Below are positions 17,436 to 25,626 of a stretch of 38,677 nt of DNA, one piece after another. Numbering within the stretch: position 1 is the stretch's first letter; each line of letters starts with the position of its first letter. The stretch is from DASQPR01 sp035713725 (lineage in GTDB: Bacteria > Actinomycetota > Actinomycetes > Mycobacteriales > Micromonosporaceae): positions 1 through 38,677 of the forward strand of contig DASTMZ010000194.1 in NCBI GenBank assembly GCA_035713725.1, written 5' to 3'. A program made the position numbers and the translations under genes. The notes below the pieces were generated by a model. That model had not been told where the DNA came from and did no database searches. It saw nothing but the letters and a program-made list of their open reading frames with translations.

Positions 17436-18173
17436 TCAGCGATGGCTGGGCGCAGTGATTCCCGGCCGGGTCCACTGAGCGACAGGCCGCCCGTTTTGTC
17501 GCCACCAGCCGTCGCCTGCGCGATCGGGTTGGGGCCATCCGTCCGGCGAGTCCTCCCACTGTTCCCTTCGGCCGTACACCGTCATGTCGAGCAGTTGAAG
17601 GGCGGGCATCATCGCTTCGCAGCCCCGGCCGTCGGTGGTGTAGGTCAGGAAGATGCGGTCATCGACGCGTAGGTAGGCGTTGAGCCAGCCGTCGGACACG
17701 CCGCGCTCCTCGACTCCGTGGACGGAGTACCACGGCATCTGGTAGCCCATGAAGGTCCGGAACGGGGCGAACTCCTCGTATGGTCCCTCGCACCAGATCG
17801 CGAAGGAGACGCCGCGGGCGTGCAGGTATGCAGGGTCCTGGGCGTTCCAGATCGTTAACGTGCAGCCCTCGCACTGATCTTCGAACGGTTTGCCGAGATG
17901 CCACATGTGCTTGCAGGCCAACAGCACGTCGCGACCTTCGAACATGTCGAGCAATGAGGTCGGTCCGTGCTCGCCCATCAGCGCGACGTTGCGAACCTCG
18001 AACATCGGCAATCCGCGCCGCGCCGCGGCGATGGCGTCACCCTCGTGGGTGTGTGCCTTCTCCCGGGTCAGCAGTGCGTCGCGCGCGGCGTTCCAGCCGT
18101 CCCAGTCGACAATCGGGGGAGCCGCGACACCAAGCTCAGCTACCTCAACCTCAGCTACCTCAACCTCAGTCAT
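17436..18173 (-). CDS. DUF899 (thioredoxin-fold) family protein
   Basis: This 245-residue protein matches the DUF899 family by its motifs: WNAARDALLTREKAHT at the N-terminus, LACKHMWHLGKPFEDQCEGCT (the redox-like CxxC region, here CEGC), FAIWCEGPYEEFAPF and MPWYSVHG, and a terminal GWWRQNGRP. DUF899 proteins have a thioredoxin-like fold; their substrates are mostly unknown. The first residues (EVEVAEVEVAEL) come from a 15-bp DNA repeat. No Shine-Dalgarno precedes the ATG, but a good promoter places the transcript start at or next to it, so the mRNA may be leaderless. It is divergent from an HxlR regulator 46 bp away, which probably controls it. Confidence 0.8.
   Translation of the reverse strand: MTEVEVAEVEVAELGVAAPPIVDWDGWNAARDALLTREKAHTHEGDAIAAARRGLPMFEVRNVALMGEHGPTSLLDMFEGRDVLLACKHMWHLGKPFEDQCEGCTLTIWNAQDPAYLHARGVSFAIWCEGPYEEFAPFRTFMGYQMPWYSVHGVEERGVSDGWLNAYLRVDDRIFLTYTTDGRGCEAMMPALQLLDMTVYGRREQWEDSPDGWPQPDRAGDGWWRQNGRPVAQWTRPGITAPSHR
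18135..18173 (-). repeat. 15-bp repeat at the DUF899 N-terminus
   Basis: On the plus strand CTCAGCTACCTCAAC occurs at 18135-18149 and 18150-18164, with a partial third copy reaching the start codon. It encodes the acidic VEVAE repeats. Confidence 0.85.
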
Positions 18174-18179
18174 AGCGCT

Positions 18180-18208
18180 ACGCTAAAACGAGTTTGTACT
18201 TCTGTAAA
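18180..18208 (-). promoter_or_regulatory. Promoter for the DUF899 gene overlapping the HxlR leader
   Basis: Read on the minus strand, TTTACA (18208-18203) and TAGCGT (18185-18180) are 17 bp apart. The start point would be at or within a base or two of the ATG at 18173, agreeing with the missing ribosome-binding site. TGTAC and TGTAA half-sites across the -35 region (18195-18208) are candidate HxlR contacts. Confidence 0.5.
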
Positions 18209-18219
18209 GGGACTCAACG

Positions 18220-18945
18220 TTGCCGATCAAGAAGACCTATGCCGAACTCGGGGACGCCTGCGCCAACGCGCACGCCCTCGACCTGATCGGCGACCGGTGG
18301 AGTCTCATCCTGGTGCGCGAGCTCATCCTGGGACCGCGCCGTTTCGCCGACCTACTGTCGGAGGCGATCGGCATCACCCCATCGGTTCTGGCCGGTCGGC
18401 TGCGCCACTTGCAGGGTGTTGGGGTGGTGGAACAGGCGAAGCTCGACGACCTCGCGCGCACTCGGGTCTACCGCCTCACGCCCTGGGGCGCGCAACTCGA
18501 GGAGGTCATGCGCGCACTCGCGCGCTGGGCTCACGGATCGCCGCTGTTTCCGGTGCCCGGTACGGGCCTGACGCCCGACGGGGTCATCGTGGCCATGCGC
18601 ACCACGGTGCCGCTCGGTTCGGTCACCCACGTGCCGGTCCGCGTCGAGTGGGAGCTGCACGACGTTCGTCGGCCGGCGGTCGCGGCACGCCGTTACCGAC
18701 TGGTGTGGGAGCGGGACTCATTCGACCTGGCCGAGGGCCGGGCCAGCCAGCCGGACGCGACAGTGGTCGGCGACTCGACCGCGTGGGCCGCGGTCGCATT
18801 CCTTGGCTTGCCCATCGAACAGGCCGAGCGCGACGGCCAACTCGCTGTTCAGGGCGATCGACAGCGCCTGGCCAAGGTACTCGACCTCTTCGCCGTACCC
18901 CCGCAGACGTTCAGTCGGCCAACGTCTCGATCGGTTGACCGGTAA
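18220..18945 (+). CDS. HxlR-family transcriptional regulator
   Basis: This 241-residue protein begins with a classic HxlR winged helix: CANAHALDLIGDRWSLILVRELILGPRRFADL, then ITPSVLAGRLRHLQGVGVVEQ, and YRLTPWGAQLEEV. The C-terminal about 120 residues resemble the SCP2-like extension seen in longer HxlR proteins and may bind a ligand. Start TTG 18220 is chosen because AAGGGA lies eight bases upstream and the N-terminus matches the family. It is divergent from the DUF899 gene, and HxlR regulators commonly control such neighbours, often in response to reactive electrophiles or oxidants. Its 3' end overlaps the remnant toxin gene on the other strand by 35 bp. Confidence 0.88.
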   Translation: MPIKKTYAELGDACANAHALDLIGDRWSLILVRELILGPRRFADLLSEAIGITPSVLAGRLRHLQGVGVVEQAKLDDLARTRVYRLTPWGAQLEEVMRALARWAHGSPLFPVPGTGLTPDGVIVAMRTTVPLGSVTHVPVRVEWELHDVRRPAVAARRYRLVWERDSFDLAEGRASQPDATVVGDSTAWAAVAFLGLPIEQAERDGQLAVQGDRQRLAKVLDLFAVPPQTFSRPTSRSVDR

Positions 18946-19159
18946 CGGCCGAGATCAGAGCGAAGTCCTTGTCCGCGGCGAGGACGGTGAGACCGGCCTT
19001 CTCCGCTGTTGCCGCGACGAGCAAGTCAGGTATCGAGGTAGCGCGATGCTGGCCCCGATCGGCCAGCAGCATCTGGACCTCGAGCGCGCGGTCTTCGATG
19101 GCCGGGGTGAGACGCTCCACCGGCATCAGAGACAACGGTGGCACCGCGAACTGTCGCCG
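18911..19159 (-). pseudogene. vapC-like PIN toxin remnant (3' part only)
   Basis: The last about 80 codons match the C-terminal half of VapC PIN toxins: LTPAIEDRALEVQMLLADRGQHR, SIPDLLVAATAEKAGLTVLAADKDF and VTGQPIETL. The late acidic residues (PDLL and DKDF) are kept, but the N-terminal strand with the first catalytic Asp and the following helices is missing. The open frame continues upstream only into unrelated sequence, a hairpin and the tRNA. No vapB antitoxin is present. It appears truncated, perhaps by an insertion or deletion linked to the hairpin at 19182-19239. Confidence 0.75.
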
Positions 19160-19181
19160 AGTTGCGATGGCGGTTGAATCG

Positions 19182-19239
19182 GTTGAGTAACGTCCATGTC
19201 CCGTCGGACACGGGTTTGGGGACATGAACGTTACCCAAC
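19182..19239. repeat. 58-bp hairpin, possible MITE or IS remnant
   Basis: Two 21-base arms (19182-19202 and 19219-19239) are inverted copies with two mismatches, around a 16-base loop. The arms share a core AACGTnCATGTCCC. The hairpin abuts the broken edge of the vapC remnant and lies 122 bp from a tRNA gene. This arrangement suggests the ends of a lost mobile element, but no transposase is present. Confidence 0.6.
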
Positions 19240-19360
19240 TGGCGATCATGGGCCGCTGTCTTGCATTGTCGGTTCCTCCTCGCCCACCGATCGTGTGCGG
19301 GGCGGACTGTGAGCGGGATGCGACAGCGCCCAGGTTCTGCGTGCGCCGGTGGCGTCTGCG

Positions 19361-19434
19361 TGCCCCCGGTGGGAGTCGAACCCACACTGGCGGAGGTTTG
19401 AGCTCCGTGCCTCTGCCGATTGGGCTACGGGGAC
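19361..19434 (-). tRNA. tRNA with CAA anticodon (Leu by codon), short variable arm
   Basis: The 74-nt cloverleaf folds as acceptor GTCCCCG/CGGGGGC (one G-T pair), T8 A9, a D-arm with GCC/GGC pairing and AATCGGCAG loop, anticodon stem CGGAG/CTCCG with loop CTCAAAC, a 5-base variable region, T-stem GTGGG/CCCAC with TTCGACT loop and discriminator A. The anticodon CAA reads UUG, i.e. leucine. Leucine tRNAs normally have a long variable arm, which is absent. I recall similar short-armed CAA tRNAs annotated as tRNA-Leu in other actinobacteria. CCA is not encoded. Confidence 0.85.
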
Positions 19435-19523
19435 GTCGGCTCGGCTAGCCTACCCATTACGCTGTGCGACGCGACACCCGCAGGCAGGTGCCGCGGTTCC
19501 ACCACGGTAGGGGAGTTGGGTCA

Positions 19524-20132
19524 GTGGCCGAAAAGCGTTCACCGGAGCAGCGTCCCCGCGTGCTGATCGCCGAGGACGAGGCACTGATCCGACTCGATCT
19601 TGCCGAGATGCTTACCGAAGAGGGCTACGACGTCGTTGCCGAGGCGGGCGACGGCGAGGCCGCCGTACGTCTTGCCGAGGAACACCGGCCCGACCTCATC
19701 ATCCTCGACATCAAGATGCCGATCATGGACGGGTTGGCGGCCGCCGAACGAATTGCCGCGACACGCATTGCGCCGATTATCGTGCTGACCGCGTTCAGCC
19801 AACGCGAACTCGTCGACCGGGCACGCGAGGCTGGCGCGATGGCCTACCTGGTCAAGCCGTTCCAGAAGAGTGACCTTGTGCCGGCGATCGAGATCGCGCT
19901 GTCACGGTTCGCCGAACTGTCCGCGCTCGAGGACGAGGTCGCGACGCTCAACGATCGCCTCGAGACGCGCAAATCCGTGGAGCGGGCCAAGGGCGAGCTG
20001 ATGGCCAAATACCAGATGACCGAGCCGGACGCGTTCAAGTGGATCCAACGCACCGCGATGGATCACCGGATGACAATGCGCGACGTCGCGGACCGGATCG
20101 TCGCCGAGGCCACCGCATCCGACCTGCCATAA
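19524..20132 (+). CDS. pdtaR: ANTAR-domain response regulator (PdtaR-like)
   Basis: This 202-residue protein has a receiver domain (about 10-130) with acidic pocket AEDE, phospho-acceptor Asp in LIILDIKMP, Thr in VLTAFS and Lys in YLVKPFQ, and then an ANTAR RNA-binding domain (about 145-198: RKSVERAKGELMAKYQMTEPDAFKWIQRTAMDHR). This is the layout of mycobacterial PdtaR (Rv1626), an antiterminator that acts on nascent RNA after phosphorylation by a sensor kinase. The start GTG 19524 has GGGGAG eight bases upstream; the longer frame begins near the tRNA. Its position upstream of polA matches the conserved actinobacterial order. Confidence 0.9.
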   Translation: MAEKRSPEQRPRVLIAEDEALIRLDLAEMLTEEGYDVVAEAGDGEAAVRLAEEHRPDLIILDIKMPIMDGLAAAERIAATRIAPIIVLTAFSQRELVDRAREAGAMAYLVKPFQKSDLVPAIEIALSRFAELSALEDEVATLNDRLETRKSVERAKGELMAKYQMTEPDAFKWIQRTAMDHRMTMRDVADRIVAEATASDLP

Positions 20133-20232
20133 CTCGCGATCCGCGCGACACGCCATAGGTGGGTACGGGCAACCGCCGGCCCCGCGAATCCGGCGGCGCG
20201 ATTGTCGGTGGTGACGACTAGGCTCGCCAAAC

Positions 20233-22947
20233 GTGAGCACCACAGCCGCGGAGCGATCCACCGCCACCGGACCGGGCAAGCTGCTTCTGCTCGACGGCCA
20301 CTCATTGGCCTACCGCGCGTTCTTCGCGCTGCCGGTGGAGAACTTCTCGACGACCACTGGTCAGCCCACGAACGCCGTCTACGGCTTCACCTCGATGCTC
20401 ATCAACGTGCTGCGCGACGAGAAGCCGTCACACATCGTGGTCGCGTTCGACGTGTCGCGGCAGTCGTTCCGCACCGAGCGCTATGCCGAATACAAGGCCG
20501 GCCGGTCCACCACGCCGGTCGACTTCAGCGGCCAGGTCGCGCTCGTCAAGGAGGTGCTCGCGGCGCTGCGCATTCCGGTCGTGGAGGCGCCTGGATACGA
20601 AGCGGACGACGCGATCGCCACGCTCACCCGCGAGGGGCGCGAGGCCGGCCTGGACGTGTTGATCTGCTCGGGGGACCGGGATGCGTTCCAACTTGTCGAC
20701 GAGCACGTGACGGTCCTTTATCCGATCCGGGGCGTCTCGGAACTTACCCGCATGACGCCGGAGGCCGTCGAGGCTCGCTACGGCATCGGCCCCGAGCAAT
20801 ATCGCGATCTCGCTGCGCTGGTCGGCGAGACAAGCGACAACTTGATCGGCATCGCCGGCGTCGGGCCGAAGACCGCTGCGAAGTGGATCACGACGTACGG
20901 CGGTCTGGACGGCGTTGTCGCGCACGCCGACGAGATCAAGGGCAAGGCCGGGGACGGCTTGCGGGCCGGCCTCGCCGACGTGCTGCGCAACTACGAGTTG
21001 AACCGGCTCGTCAACGACCTCGACCTGTCGGTGCGGCCGGCCGACGCGACGTGGCACGGCTGGGACCGCGAGCAGGTGCACCAGGTCTTCGACACGCTTC
21101 AGTTCCGCGTGCTGCGTGATCGGCTCTACGAATACCTCGAGGCCGTCGAGCCGGAGGCGGAGGGCGGATTCGAGCTGGACACCGCGATCCTGCGTGCCGG
21201 CGGTGTGGCCGCCTGGTTCGAGTCGCACGTCGGCGCGGACCCGGTCGGCGTCGCCGTGACCGGCACGTTCGGGCGAGGCACCGGCGCGCTGACCGGCATG
21301 GCGATCGCGACCGAGGGCGGTCACGCCGGCTGGTTCGATCCGACCGATCTCGACGCGGCCGACGACGCAGCGGTCGCCGCCTGGTTCGCGGATCCCAAGC
21401 GGCTCAAGGTGATCCACGATGCGAAGCCGACGTTGCTCGCGGCCGCGGCGCACGGCTGGACGCTGGCCGGCCTGTATAGAGACACCGCGCTCGCGGCATA
21501 CCTCGCACGGCCGGACCAGCGGTCCTACGACCTGAATGACCTCGCGCTGCGCTACCTGCATCGCGAGCTGCGCGTCGACCTGCCCGAGGACGGTCAGCTG
21601 ACGCTGGACGGTCTCGGCGACGTGAGCGAGGAGCTGGAGCGCAACCTGATGCTGCGCGCCGCGGCGACGCTCGATCTCGCGACCGCGCTGGACGCCGAGC
21701 TCGCGCGCGGCGGCGACACGTCTGCCCAGCTGCTCGTCGACGTGGAGCAGCCACTGCTTGATGTGCTCGCCGGCATGGAGGCGACCGGGATCGCGGCGGA
21801 TACGGACTATCTGTCCGAGTTGGAGTCGCAGTTCGCCGCGGAGGTGAAGGCGGCCGCACAGGCGGCGTACGAAGTGATTGGGCGCGAGTTCAATCTCGGC
21901 TCTCCCAAGCAACTGCAAGACATCTTGTTCACGGAACTCAACCTGCCGAAGACGAGGCGGATCAAAAGCGGGTACACGACCGACGCGGACGCGCTGCAGG
22001 GCCTCTACGTGAAGACCGAGCACCCGCTGCTCGAGCACCTGCTTCGCCATCGCGACGTCGCCCGGCTGAAGTCGACCGTCGACAGCCTGCTCAAGTCGGT
22101 GTCCGCTGACGGCCGGCTGCACACCACGTTCTTCCAGACCGTCGCGGCGACCGGCCGGCTTTCGTCGGCCGACCCGAACCTGCAGAACATCCCGATCCGC
22201 ACCGAGGAGGGCCGACGGATCCGGCGAGCGTTCATCGCATCGCCCGGCTGTGAGGGCCTGATGACGGCGGACTACAGCCAGATCGAGATGCGGATCATGG
22301 CGCATCTGTCCGGCGACGACGCGCTCGTCGACGCGTTCAACTCCGGCTTCGACTTCCATGCGGCGACCGCGTCGAGCGTGTTCAGCCTCGATCTCTCGGA
22401 CGTGACACACGAGCACCGGCGGCGGATCAAGGCGATGAATTACGGGTTGGCATATGGCCTGTCGTCATACGGCCTGGCCCAACAGCTCGGCATCACGCCG
22501 ACCGAGGCGTCGGTGTTGATGGAGGAGTATTTCTCGCGTTTCGGCGGCGTCCGCGACTATCTGCGCGAGGTCGTCGCGCAAGCGAGCCTCGACGGCTACA
22601 CGTCGACGCTGCTTGGCCGCCGCCGCTATCTGCCCGACCTCGCGAGCGACAACCGGCAGCGCCGGGAGATGGCCGAGCGGATGGCGCTGAACGCGCCGAT
22701 CCAAGGTTCCGCCGCGGACATCATGAAAATCGCGATGCTTCGCGTCGCGGAAGGTCTGCGCGACGCCGGCCTTCGGTCACGGATGCTGCTTCAGGTGCAC
22801 GACGAGCTGGTGTTCGACGTGGCGACCGGGGAGCGCGAGGCATTGGAGACACTGGTCCGCGACAAGATGGGCGGCGCTTATCCGCTGTCGGTGCCGCTGT
22901 CCGTGTCGGTGGGCGCCGGCCGCGACTGGGACGCCGCCGATCACTGA
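20233..22947 (+). CDS. polA: DNA polymerase I
   Basis: This 904-residue family A polymerase has an N-terminal 5' nuclease domain (LLLDGHSLAYRAFFAL; EADDAIATLT; GDRDAFQLV; GIAGVGPKTA), a middle 3'-5' exonuclease-like domain lacking the usual acidic catalytic residues, and a C-terminal polymerase domain with motif A DYSQIEMR (about 680), O-helix RRRIKAMNYGLAYG (about 729-742) and motif C QVHDELVF (about 854). Loss of proofreading residues is usual in actinobacterial PolA. The enzyme fills repair gaps and removes Okazaki RNA primers. The start is GTG 20233, about 100 bp after the ANTAR gene. Confidence 0.97.
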   Translation: MSTTAAERSTATGPGKLLLLDGHSLAYRAFFALPVENFSTTTGQPTNAVYGFTSMLINVLRDEKPSHIVVAFDVSRQSFRTERYAEYKAGRSTTPVDFSGQVALVKEVLAALRIPVVEAPGYEADDAIATLTREGREAGLDVLICSGDRDAFQLVDEHVTVLYPIRGVSELTRMTPEAVEARYGIGPEQYRDLAALVGETSDNLIGIAGVGPKTAAKWITTYGGLDGVVAHADEIKGKAGDGLRAGLADVLRNYELNRLVNDLDLSVRPADATWHGWDREQVHQVFDTLQFRVLRDRLYEYLEAVEPEAEGGFELDTAILRAGGVAAWFESHVGADPVGVAVTGTFGRGTGALTGMAIATEGGHAGWFDPTDLDAADDAAVAAWFADPKRLKVIHDAKPTLLAAAAHGWTLAGLYRDTALAAYLARPDQRSYDLNDLALRYLHRELRVDLPEDGQLTLDGLGDVSEELERNLMLRAAATLDLATALDAELARGGDTSAQLLVDVEQPLLDVLAGMEATGIAADTDYLSELESQFAAEVKAAAQAAYEVIGREFNLGSPKQLQDILFTELNLPKTRRIKSGYTTDADALQGLYVKTEHPLLEHLLRHRDVARLKSTVDSLLKSVSADGRLHTTFFQTVAATGRLSSADPNLQNIPIRTEEGRRIRRAFIASPGCEGLMTADYSQIEMRIMAHLSGDDALVDAFNSGFDFHAATASSVFSLDLSDVTHEHRRRIKAMNYGLAYGLSSYGLAQQLGITPTEASVLMEEYFSRFGGVRDYLREVVAQASLDGYTSTLLGRRRYLPDLASDNRQRREMAERMALNAPIQGSAADIMKIAMLRVAEGLRDAGLRSRMLLQVHDELVFDVATGEREALETLVRDKMGGAYPLSVPLSVSVGAGRDWDAADH

Positions 22948-23059
22948 GCGTTACCGCGCCGGGATGACCGCGCTGCGACGACAGCGCCGGGCATGACGAC
23001 GCCGGGCCATTGTGGTCATTAAGGCACGAAGCGGACGCAACGCGTGACACGATTCCGTC

Positions 23060-24160
23060 ATGGGGGCGGTGGAATCCGGCGGCCTAACCGCGACGTACGA
23101 GGTCGCTGCGCAGTTCGAGCGCGCCGTCGAGAGGGCTCGCGCCGCCACCGAGCAACGCGACACGGACGCCGTCTGGGACCTGTTGCACGAGATCGCGTAC
23201 CGCGCCGATGCGGCGTACGACCTCGCCGCCGTACGGGTGACCAGCACCGACCCGGCGGTTCGGGCGCTCGCGGTCGACCTGTTCGGTGTGGTGGCCGACG
23301 CCCATCCGGATCGGCGACCGCGGGTGGCACAGCTGCTGTGCGATGTCGCGACGCGGGACGGCGATCGCGGCGTTCACCTCGCGTTGGCCAGAGCATGCGG
23401 CGCGACAAAGGATCCGGGCGCCATCCCGGCATTGCTCCCGCTCGCCGGCCACGAGTCGGCGGAGGTCCGGCGTACCGTCGCTGAGGCGCTCGCCTGGGCC
23501 ATGCTGGAGCGGCCGGGCGGCCCGGGGATCGACGTGCTGATCGCGCTGACCTCGGACGCCGACCCGGAGGTGCGCAACTGGGCGACATTCAGCCTCGGCT
23601 GGCAGCTGGCCATCGACGGCGATGCGATCCGTGACGCGTTGTGGGAGCGGATCGCGGACCCGCACCCGGAGGTACGCGAGGAAGCGGCTCGCGGCCTTGC
23701 CCGACGCCGCGACCGCCGTGCGACGCCGTATATCGCGGAGTTGCTCGCTCGCGACGACGCGCATGTGCACACGTTTGACGCGGCCGCGTTCCTTCACGAG
23801 CCCGCGCTACTGCCGCTGTTGGCCAACTTCAACGCCGCCGACCACGGTGTGGGTGAGGCCTTGCTGGAGTGCGATCCGATCGCCCGGGCACTGCGCGACG
23901 ATCTGGCGTGGGGCGTGTTCACCACGATCGCGGAGCGCTGGCCGGAGCTGCCCGCCTCGCTCTACTCCGACCGCTACGAGCTCGGCACGTATCTCGATAT
24001 CGCGCCGCTGCCCGACTCGGCGACACCGTGGGAGCCACCGGCGACGGCCGGATACCTCGTGGAGGCTGTGCTCACCCGTGCCGGCGGCGACGTGTCGCGT
24101 GCCGCCGACCTCGTCGTGGAGGACTTGTTGGCCGACATCGGGGAGTTGCGGGAAGACTGA
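23060..24160 (+). CDS. HEAT-repeat protein
   Basis: This 366-residue protein consists of paired helices with HEAT/PBS-lyase-like repeats: DPAVRALAVDLFGVVADAHP, SAEVRRTVAEALAWAM, DPEVRNWATFSLGWQL and HPEVREEAARGLARRRD, at roughly 40-residue spacing from about residue 65 to 240. The C-terminal part is less regular. Such proteins are usually scaffolds; no catalytic motif is visible. The start ATG has only a weak ribosome-binding site. It lies about 110 bp after polA and is followed by a strong hairpin. Confidence 0.75.
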   Translation: MGAVESGGLTATYEVAAQFERAVERARAATEQRDTDAVWDLLHEIAYRADAAYDLAAVRVTSTDPAVRALAVDLFGVVADAHPDRRPRVAQLLCDVATRDGDRGVHLALARACGATKDPGAIPALLPLAGHESAEVRRTVAEALAWAMLERPGGPGIDVLIALTSDADPEVRNWATFSLGWQLAIDGDAIRDALWERIADPHPEVREEAARGLARRRDRRATPYIAELLARDDAHVHTFDAAAFLHEPALLPLLANFNAADHGVGEALLECDPIARALRDDLAWGVFTTIAERWPELPASLYSDRYELGTYLDIAPLPDSATPWEPPATAGYLVEAVLTRAGGDVSRAADLVVEDLLADIGELRED

Positions 24161-24210
24161 CCGTCCACTTCGGCAGACCACCCGGGACACTGACGTAGCA
24201 AATGCAAGTA

Positions 24211-24236
24211 ACCCCGCGCCGCCGAGGGCGCGGGGT
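24211..24236. terminator. Terminator-like hairpin after the HEAT-repeat gene
   Basis: ACCCCGCGCC (24211-24220) pairs with GGCGCGGGGT (24227-24236) over a 6-base loop, a 10-bp GC-rich stem. It lies between the HEAT-repeat gene and the convergent small ORF and may serve both strands. Confidence 0.75.
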
Positions 24237-24241
24237 CACTT

Positions 24242-24277
24242 GTACGGGACTTGGTTAGCTACGGGAGTTGGTTAGCG
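24242..24277. repeat. 18-bp tandem duplication at the small ORF's stop
   Basis: GTACGGGACTTGGTTAGC (24242-24259) is followed directly by a copy with two mismatches (24260-24277). The second copy contains the stop codon of the minus-strand small ORF; the first is a duplicate just beyond it. Confidence 0.8.
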
Positions 24278-24415
24278 GATGCCGAGTTCGTGTGCACTCG
24301 TACGCGCGCGGTCGAGGCGCTCGACGGCGCGTGACGAATGCGTGGTGACGGTGCCGGTCTTCTCGTTGAGTCGGACACCATCGCCGAGGGTGCGATTGGC
24401 GCGACGGACGCTCAC
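24272..24415 (-). CDS. Small 47-residue protein of unknown function
   Basis: A short frame starts at GTG 24415 with GGAGG five bases upstream and ends at TAA 24272. The product (SVRRANRTLGDGVRLNEKT at the N-terminus, AVERLDRARTSAHELGIR at the C-terminus) is polar, basic and without membrane segments or cysteines. The balanced composition, strong ribosome-binding site and terminator-like hairpin downstream argue it is real. Family not recognised. It precedes, in the same direction, nothing obvious; the methyltransferase upstream ends 84 bp away. Confidence 0.6.
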   Translation of the reverse strand: MSVRRANRTLGDGVRLNEKTGTVTTHSSRAVERLDRARTSAHELGIR

Positions 24416-24499
24416 GTGATCCTCCAGATCGTTTGTTGAAAGCCATGTGTCTCAAGCGATTCGTGGGTCCGGCGATTCCCGTGTGCGTTGTGTTCTCGA

Positions 24500-25318
24500 T
24501 CACCCCGCATCAACCGGCCGGTGCGCGCAGAAGATCGCGGTGCCCGGGAAGATCCGGCCGCGCAGCGGGCTCCACTGGCCCCACTTGTTCTCGTTGTCGG
24601 CCGGCCACTCCGGCTCGACGATGTCGGTGAGCACGAATCCGGCGGCGACGAGTTCGCGTACCCGGTCGCCAACCGTACGGTGGTGCTCCACGTACGTCGC
24701 CGTACCCGAGTCGTCCTGCTCGACGTACGGGCGACGGTCGAAGTACGAGTGCACCGCGATCAGCCCGCCCTCACCCGGGTCGTCGAGGAAGATCCACCGC
24801 ATCGGGTGCGTTACCGCGAACACCCAGCGGCCGCCGGGGCGCAGCACCCGGAACACCTCGCGCATCACGGCCGCCGAGTCGGCGACGAACGGGACGGCGC
24901 CAAACGCCGTGTACGCGATGTCGAAGGAGCCGTCCGCGACCGGCAGGTGCGTCGCGTCGGCTTGTACGAGCGGTACCCGTACCCCGGAATGTTCCGCGGC
25001 CAGACGGGCGTGCCGCAACATGCCGGCGGACAGGTCCATCGCGACCACCTCGGCGTCCTGAGTGGCGAGCCATCGCGCGGTGGCCGCCGCGCCGCAACCC
25101 ACCTCGACGACCCGCCGCCCCGCCACGTCGCCGAGTAAGCGCGCGTCGGCCTCCCGCAGACCCTCCGGACACCAGCGAAAGTCCACTTCGCCAAGGAAGT
25201 CGCCGTGCTCGGCCTGGTAGGCGTCCGCTTCCGCGTCCCACCACCGTCGGCTCGCGCGCAGGTTCTCATCGGGCTTCACCGTCCGGCGCGTCACGCCGGG
25301 CACGGTGGCGTCCGGCAT
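24500..25318 (-). CDS. Class I SAM-dependent methyltransferase
   Basis: This 272-residue protein has a methyltransferase type 11/25 core: RASRRWWDAEADAYQAEHGDF, motif I VVEVGCGAAATARWLA (about 70-85), motif II acidic end VVAMDLSAGML, DATHLPVADGSFDIAYTAFGAVPF and FRVLRPGGRWVFAV. The substrate is unknown; close actinobacterial relatives are annotated only as methyltransferases. The start is uncertain: ATG 25318 gives a compact N-terminus, GTG 25369 is possible, and neither has a strong Shine-Dalgarno. It is divergent from the HNH gene; the roughly 300-bp gap between them holds no other gene I can support. Confidence 0.88.
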   Translation of the reverse strand: MPDATVPGVTRRTVKPDENLRASRRWWDAEADAYQAEHGDFLGEVDFRWCPEGLREADARLLGDVAGRRVVEVGCGAAATARWLATQDAEVVAMDLSAGMLRHARLAAEHSGVRVPLVQADATHLPVADGSFDIAYTAFGAVPFVADSAAVMREVFRVLRPGGRWVFAVTHPMRWIFLDDPGEGGLIAVHSYFDRRPYVEQDDSGTATYVEHHRTVGDRVRELVAAGFVLTDIVEPEWPADNENKWGQWSPLRGRIFPGTAIFCAHRPVDAG

Positions 25319-25626
25319 TGTTATCTCGTCAATGGCCGGCGCCGCGAGGTTCTGCTCGTCCTCGTCCACATGCCACAACGTACGTCCCGGCGATGTGCCG
25401 GCCACCGCCGACGGCCCAACTCCACGACCGGGCGGACAGAAATGTCGGCAGGCTCCTCGGCGCGCCGCGACCTGATTCGGTGGCCAGATTCGGTAGGTTC
25501 TCGCCGATGGCATCGGTCGTCCAGTGTGGACCCGGGTCGACGGGCACCGCGGGCGTCCGAACCAGACCGCACCGACACGGGCGCGACTTGGTGAGCACGT
25601 TCATCACCTACAGGAAGGGCCGGTAG

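Noticed and set aside
19160..19387. Longer vapC frame starting within the tRNA
   Set aside because: The first about 75 codons have no PIN similarity and cover the hairpin and tRNA, so they are not a real N-terminus.
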